The notes beneath the pieces were generated by a model. That model was not told the origin of the DNA. It saw only the letters and a program-made list of their open reading frames with translations, and searched no databases. Source: an uncultured Draconibacterium sp. (GTDB lineage: Bacteria > Bacteroidota > Bacteroidia > Bacteroidales > Prolixibacteraceae). Taken from it: DNA of 64,000 bases. Each line of letters begins with the position of its first letter. Position 1 is the first letter of the stretch. The DNA lies in NCBI RefSeq assembly GCF_963676815.1, contig NZ_OY781365.1:682001-746000 (forward strand). Direction: 5' to 3'. Below are positions 63,303 through 64,000 of this stretch, in pieces. The translations under genes were made by a program, and so were the position numbers.

Positions 63303-64000
63303 TTAGATTTTAGCCACCAAAGGCTCCATTTTTGTCCAAAAGTCTTCATCCAAAAGCCGGGCACTTCCTACCATTGCCGCCGACTCCATTAACTCCGAAA
63401 CCATTGTTTCAATCTCCAAATTCTGTTCATTCAAAACACGGTGAAATGCAGCACTAAATAATGGATAAGCCCGCGAAATATTTCCGCCGATTACCAAACA
63501 ATCAGCATCAAAAGTAGCGAGAACAGGAACAAGGAAGTTTGCCAGATTGCTTCCGAAATCATCAAAAAGCATCTTCGCAGCCTCATCGTTACTTACACGG
63601 TCAGCAATCTCTTTTACACCACTGCAGCCGATTCCGGTTCTGGTTTTATATTCACCAAGAAACCAGCGTGTTGAAAAATAATCATCGGCAATTCCATTTT
63701 TGTAGGGAATATGGTAAACATATCCCGATTCCGGTACGCGATCGCCTTCAATAACAGGAACGCCGTTGCTTAAAAAAGCGGAGCCGAATCCGGTACCCAG
63801 TGTAATAGCCACCACATTTTTATAGTTTGCAGCTTGGCTGCTCCAGCATTCGCCAACAGCAAACGATAGCGCATCGTTGGAATAGCGAAAAGGAAAATCC
63901 GAGGGCAAATCCAAACGTTTTTTGAGTTCGTCGCCCACATTAATTCCGTATAGGCTGTCGTATTTTGCAACGTTCTTTAATAAGGCAACACCATTTTTAT
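63303..64000 (-). CDS. ROK-family sugar kinase-like protein (cut by the window edge)
   Basis: The frame is open from base 64000 to the stop at 63303, so at least 232 residues of the C-terminal portion are present and the N-terminus is missing. ROK features: FRYSNDALSFAVGECW (ADP/sugar region), VVAITLGTGFGSAFLSNGVPVIEGD (the GTGxGxx strip), then FDADCLVIGGNISRAYPLF. The Cys-rich zinc strip of many ROK kinases is not obvious (only GIGCSGVKEIADR at that place). It is probably a hexokinase-like enzyme acting on sugar brought in by the adjacent permease. A ROK regulator is unlikely but cannot be excluded without the N-terminus. Confidence 0.85.
   Translation of the reverse strand, partial: KNGVALLKNVAKYDSLYGINVGDELKKRLDLPSDFPFRYSNDALSFAVGECWSSQAANYKNVVAITLGTGFGSAFLSNGVPVIEGDRVPESGYVYHIPYKNGIADDYFSTRWFLGEYKTRTGIGCSGVKEIADRVSNDEAAKMLFDDFGSNLANFLVPVLATFDADCLVIGGNISRAYPLFSAAFHRVLNEQNLEIETMVSELMESAAMVGSARLLDEDFWTKMEPLVAKI

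Noticed and set aside
1..64000. CRISPR arrays, insertion sequences, rRNA genes
   Set aside because: I saw no regularly spaced repeats with spacers, no transposase motifs and no rRNA sequence by reading. Only the island integrase marks mobility.

Overview
The window comes from a Bacteroidota chromosome. The signs are SusC/SusD pairs, an ECF sigma/FecR system, a C-terminal type IX secretion (T9SS) sorting domain, and TAnnTTTG-type -7 boxes in place of sigma-70 promoters. The T9SS tail and the enzyme mix fit an environmental Bacteroidales/Marinilabiliales-like lineage better than a gut Bacteroides, but I cannot fix the genus. Most of the window encodes two adjacent carbohydrate utilisation loci (PULs), both rich in alpha-mannan enzymes.

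Left flank (1-2271): the N-terminal part of purL (minus strand), a small lipoprotein gene, and a tRNA-Leu(GAG). Island (about 2259-41221): the last 13 bases of the tRNA plus one more base (CTTGTTCTGGGCAC, 2259-2272) recur exactly at 41208-41221. A tyrosine integrase (2562-3782) lies just inside the tRNA-side copy, and GGGACCA motifs occur near both ends. I read 2259-41221 as a ~39 kb integrated element whose cargo is a complete PUL. After a structured, gene-poor stretch (3783-4696) come the minus-strand cargo genes. In transcription order these are GH92, GH43-like, GH130, SGNH esterase, GH38 (frameshifted), GH92, GH92, SusD, DUF5004-like, DUF4961-like, SusC, SusD, SusC, terminator, SASA acetylesterase, esterase, GH78-like and GH2+F5/8C. 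A divergent LacI regulator and a sugar-porter MFS gene end the cargo. Two identical palindromic operators sit between the regulator and the first GH92.

Resident PUL (41289-62127), beyond the right att copy: a divergent ECF sigma gene, then FecR, SusC with STN domain, SusD, SusE-like, GH76 lipoprotein, GH76 with LamG and T9SS tail, GH97, GH92, GH125 and two S1-type sulfatases, all on the minus strand, ending at a bidirectional terminator. Right flank (62146-64000): an MFS sugar permease and a truncated ROK-family gene, probably monosaccharide uptake and phosphorylation.

How the parts may work together (inference): the resident locus cuts an alpha-1,6-mannan backbone (GH76, GH125), trims alpha-mannosyl side chains (GH92) and removes sulfate and probably alpha-galactose (GH97). 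The island adds more GH92s, a GH38, a GH130, esterases and rhamnosidase/GH2/GH43 activities, suited to a more decorated, probably fungal or algal, mannose-containing glycan. Two of the four GH92s have Gln where family members normally carry the catalytic Glu, which suggests action on mannosyl-phosphate or other activated linkages.
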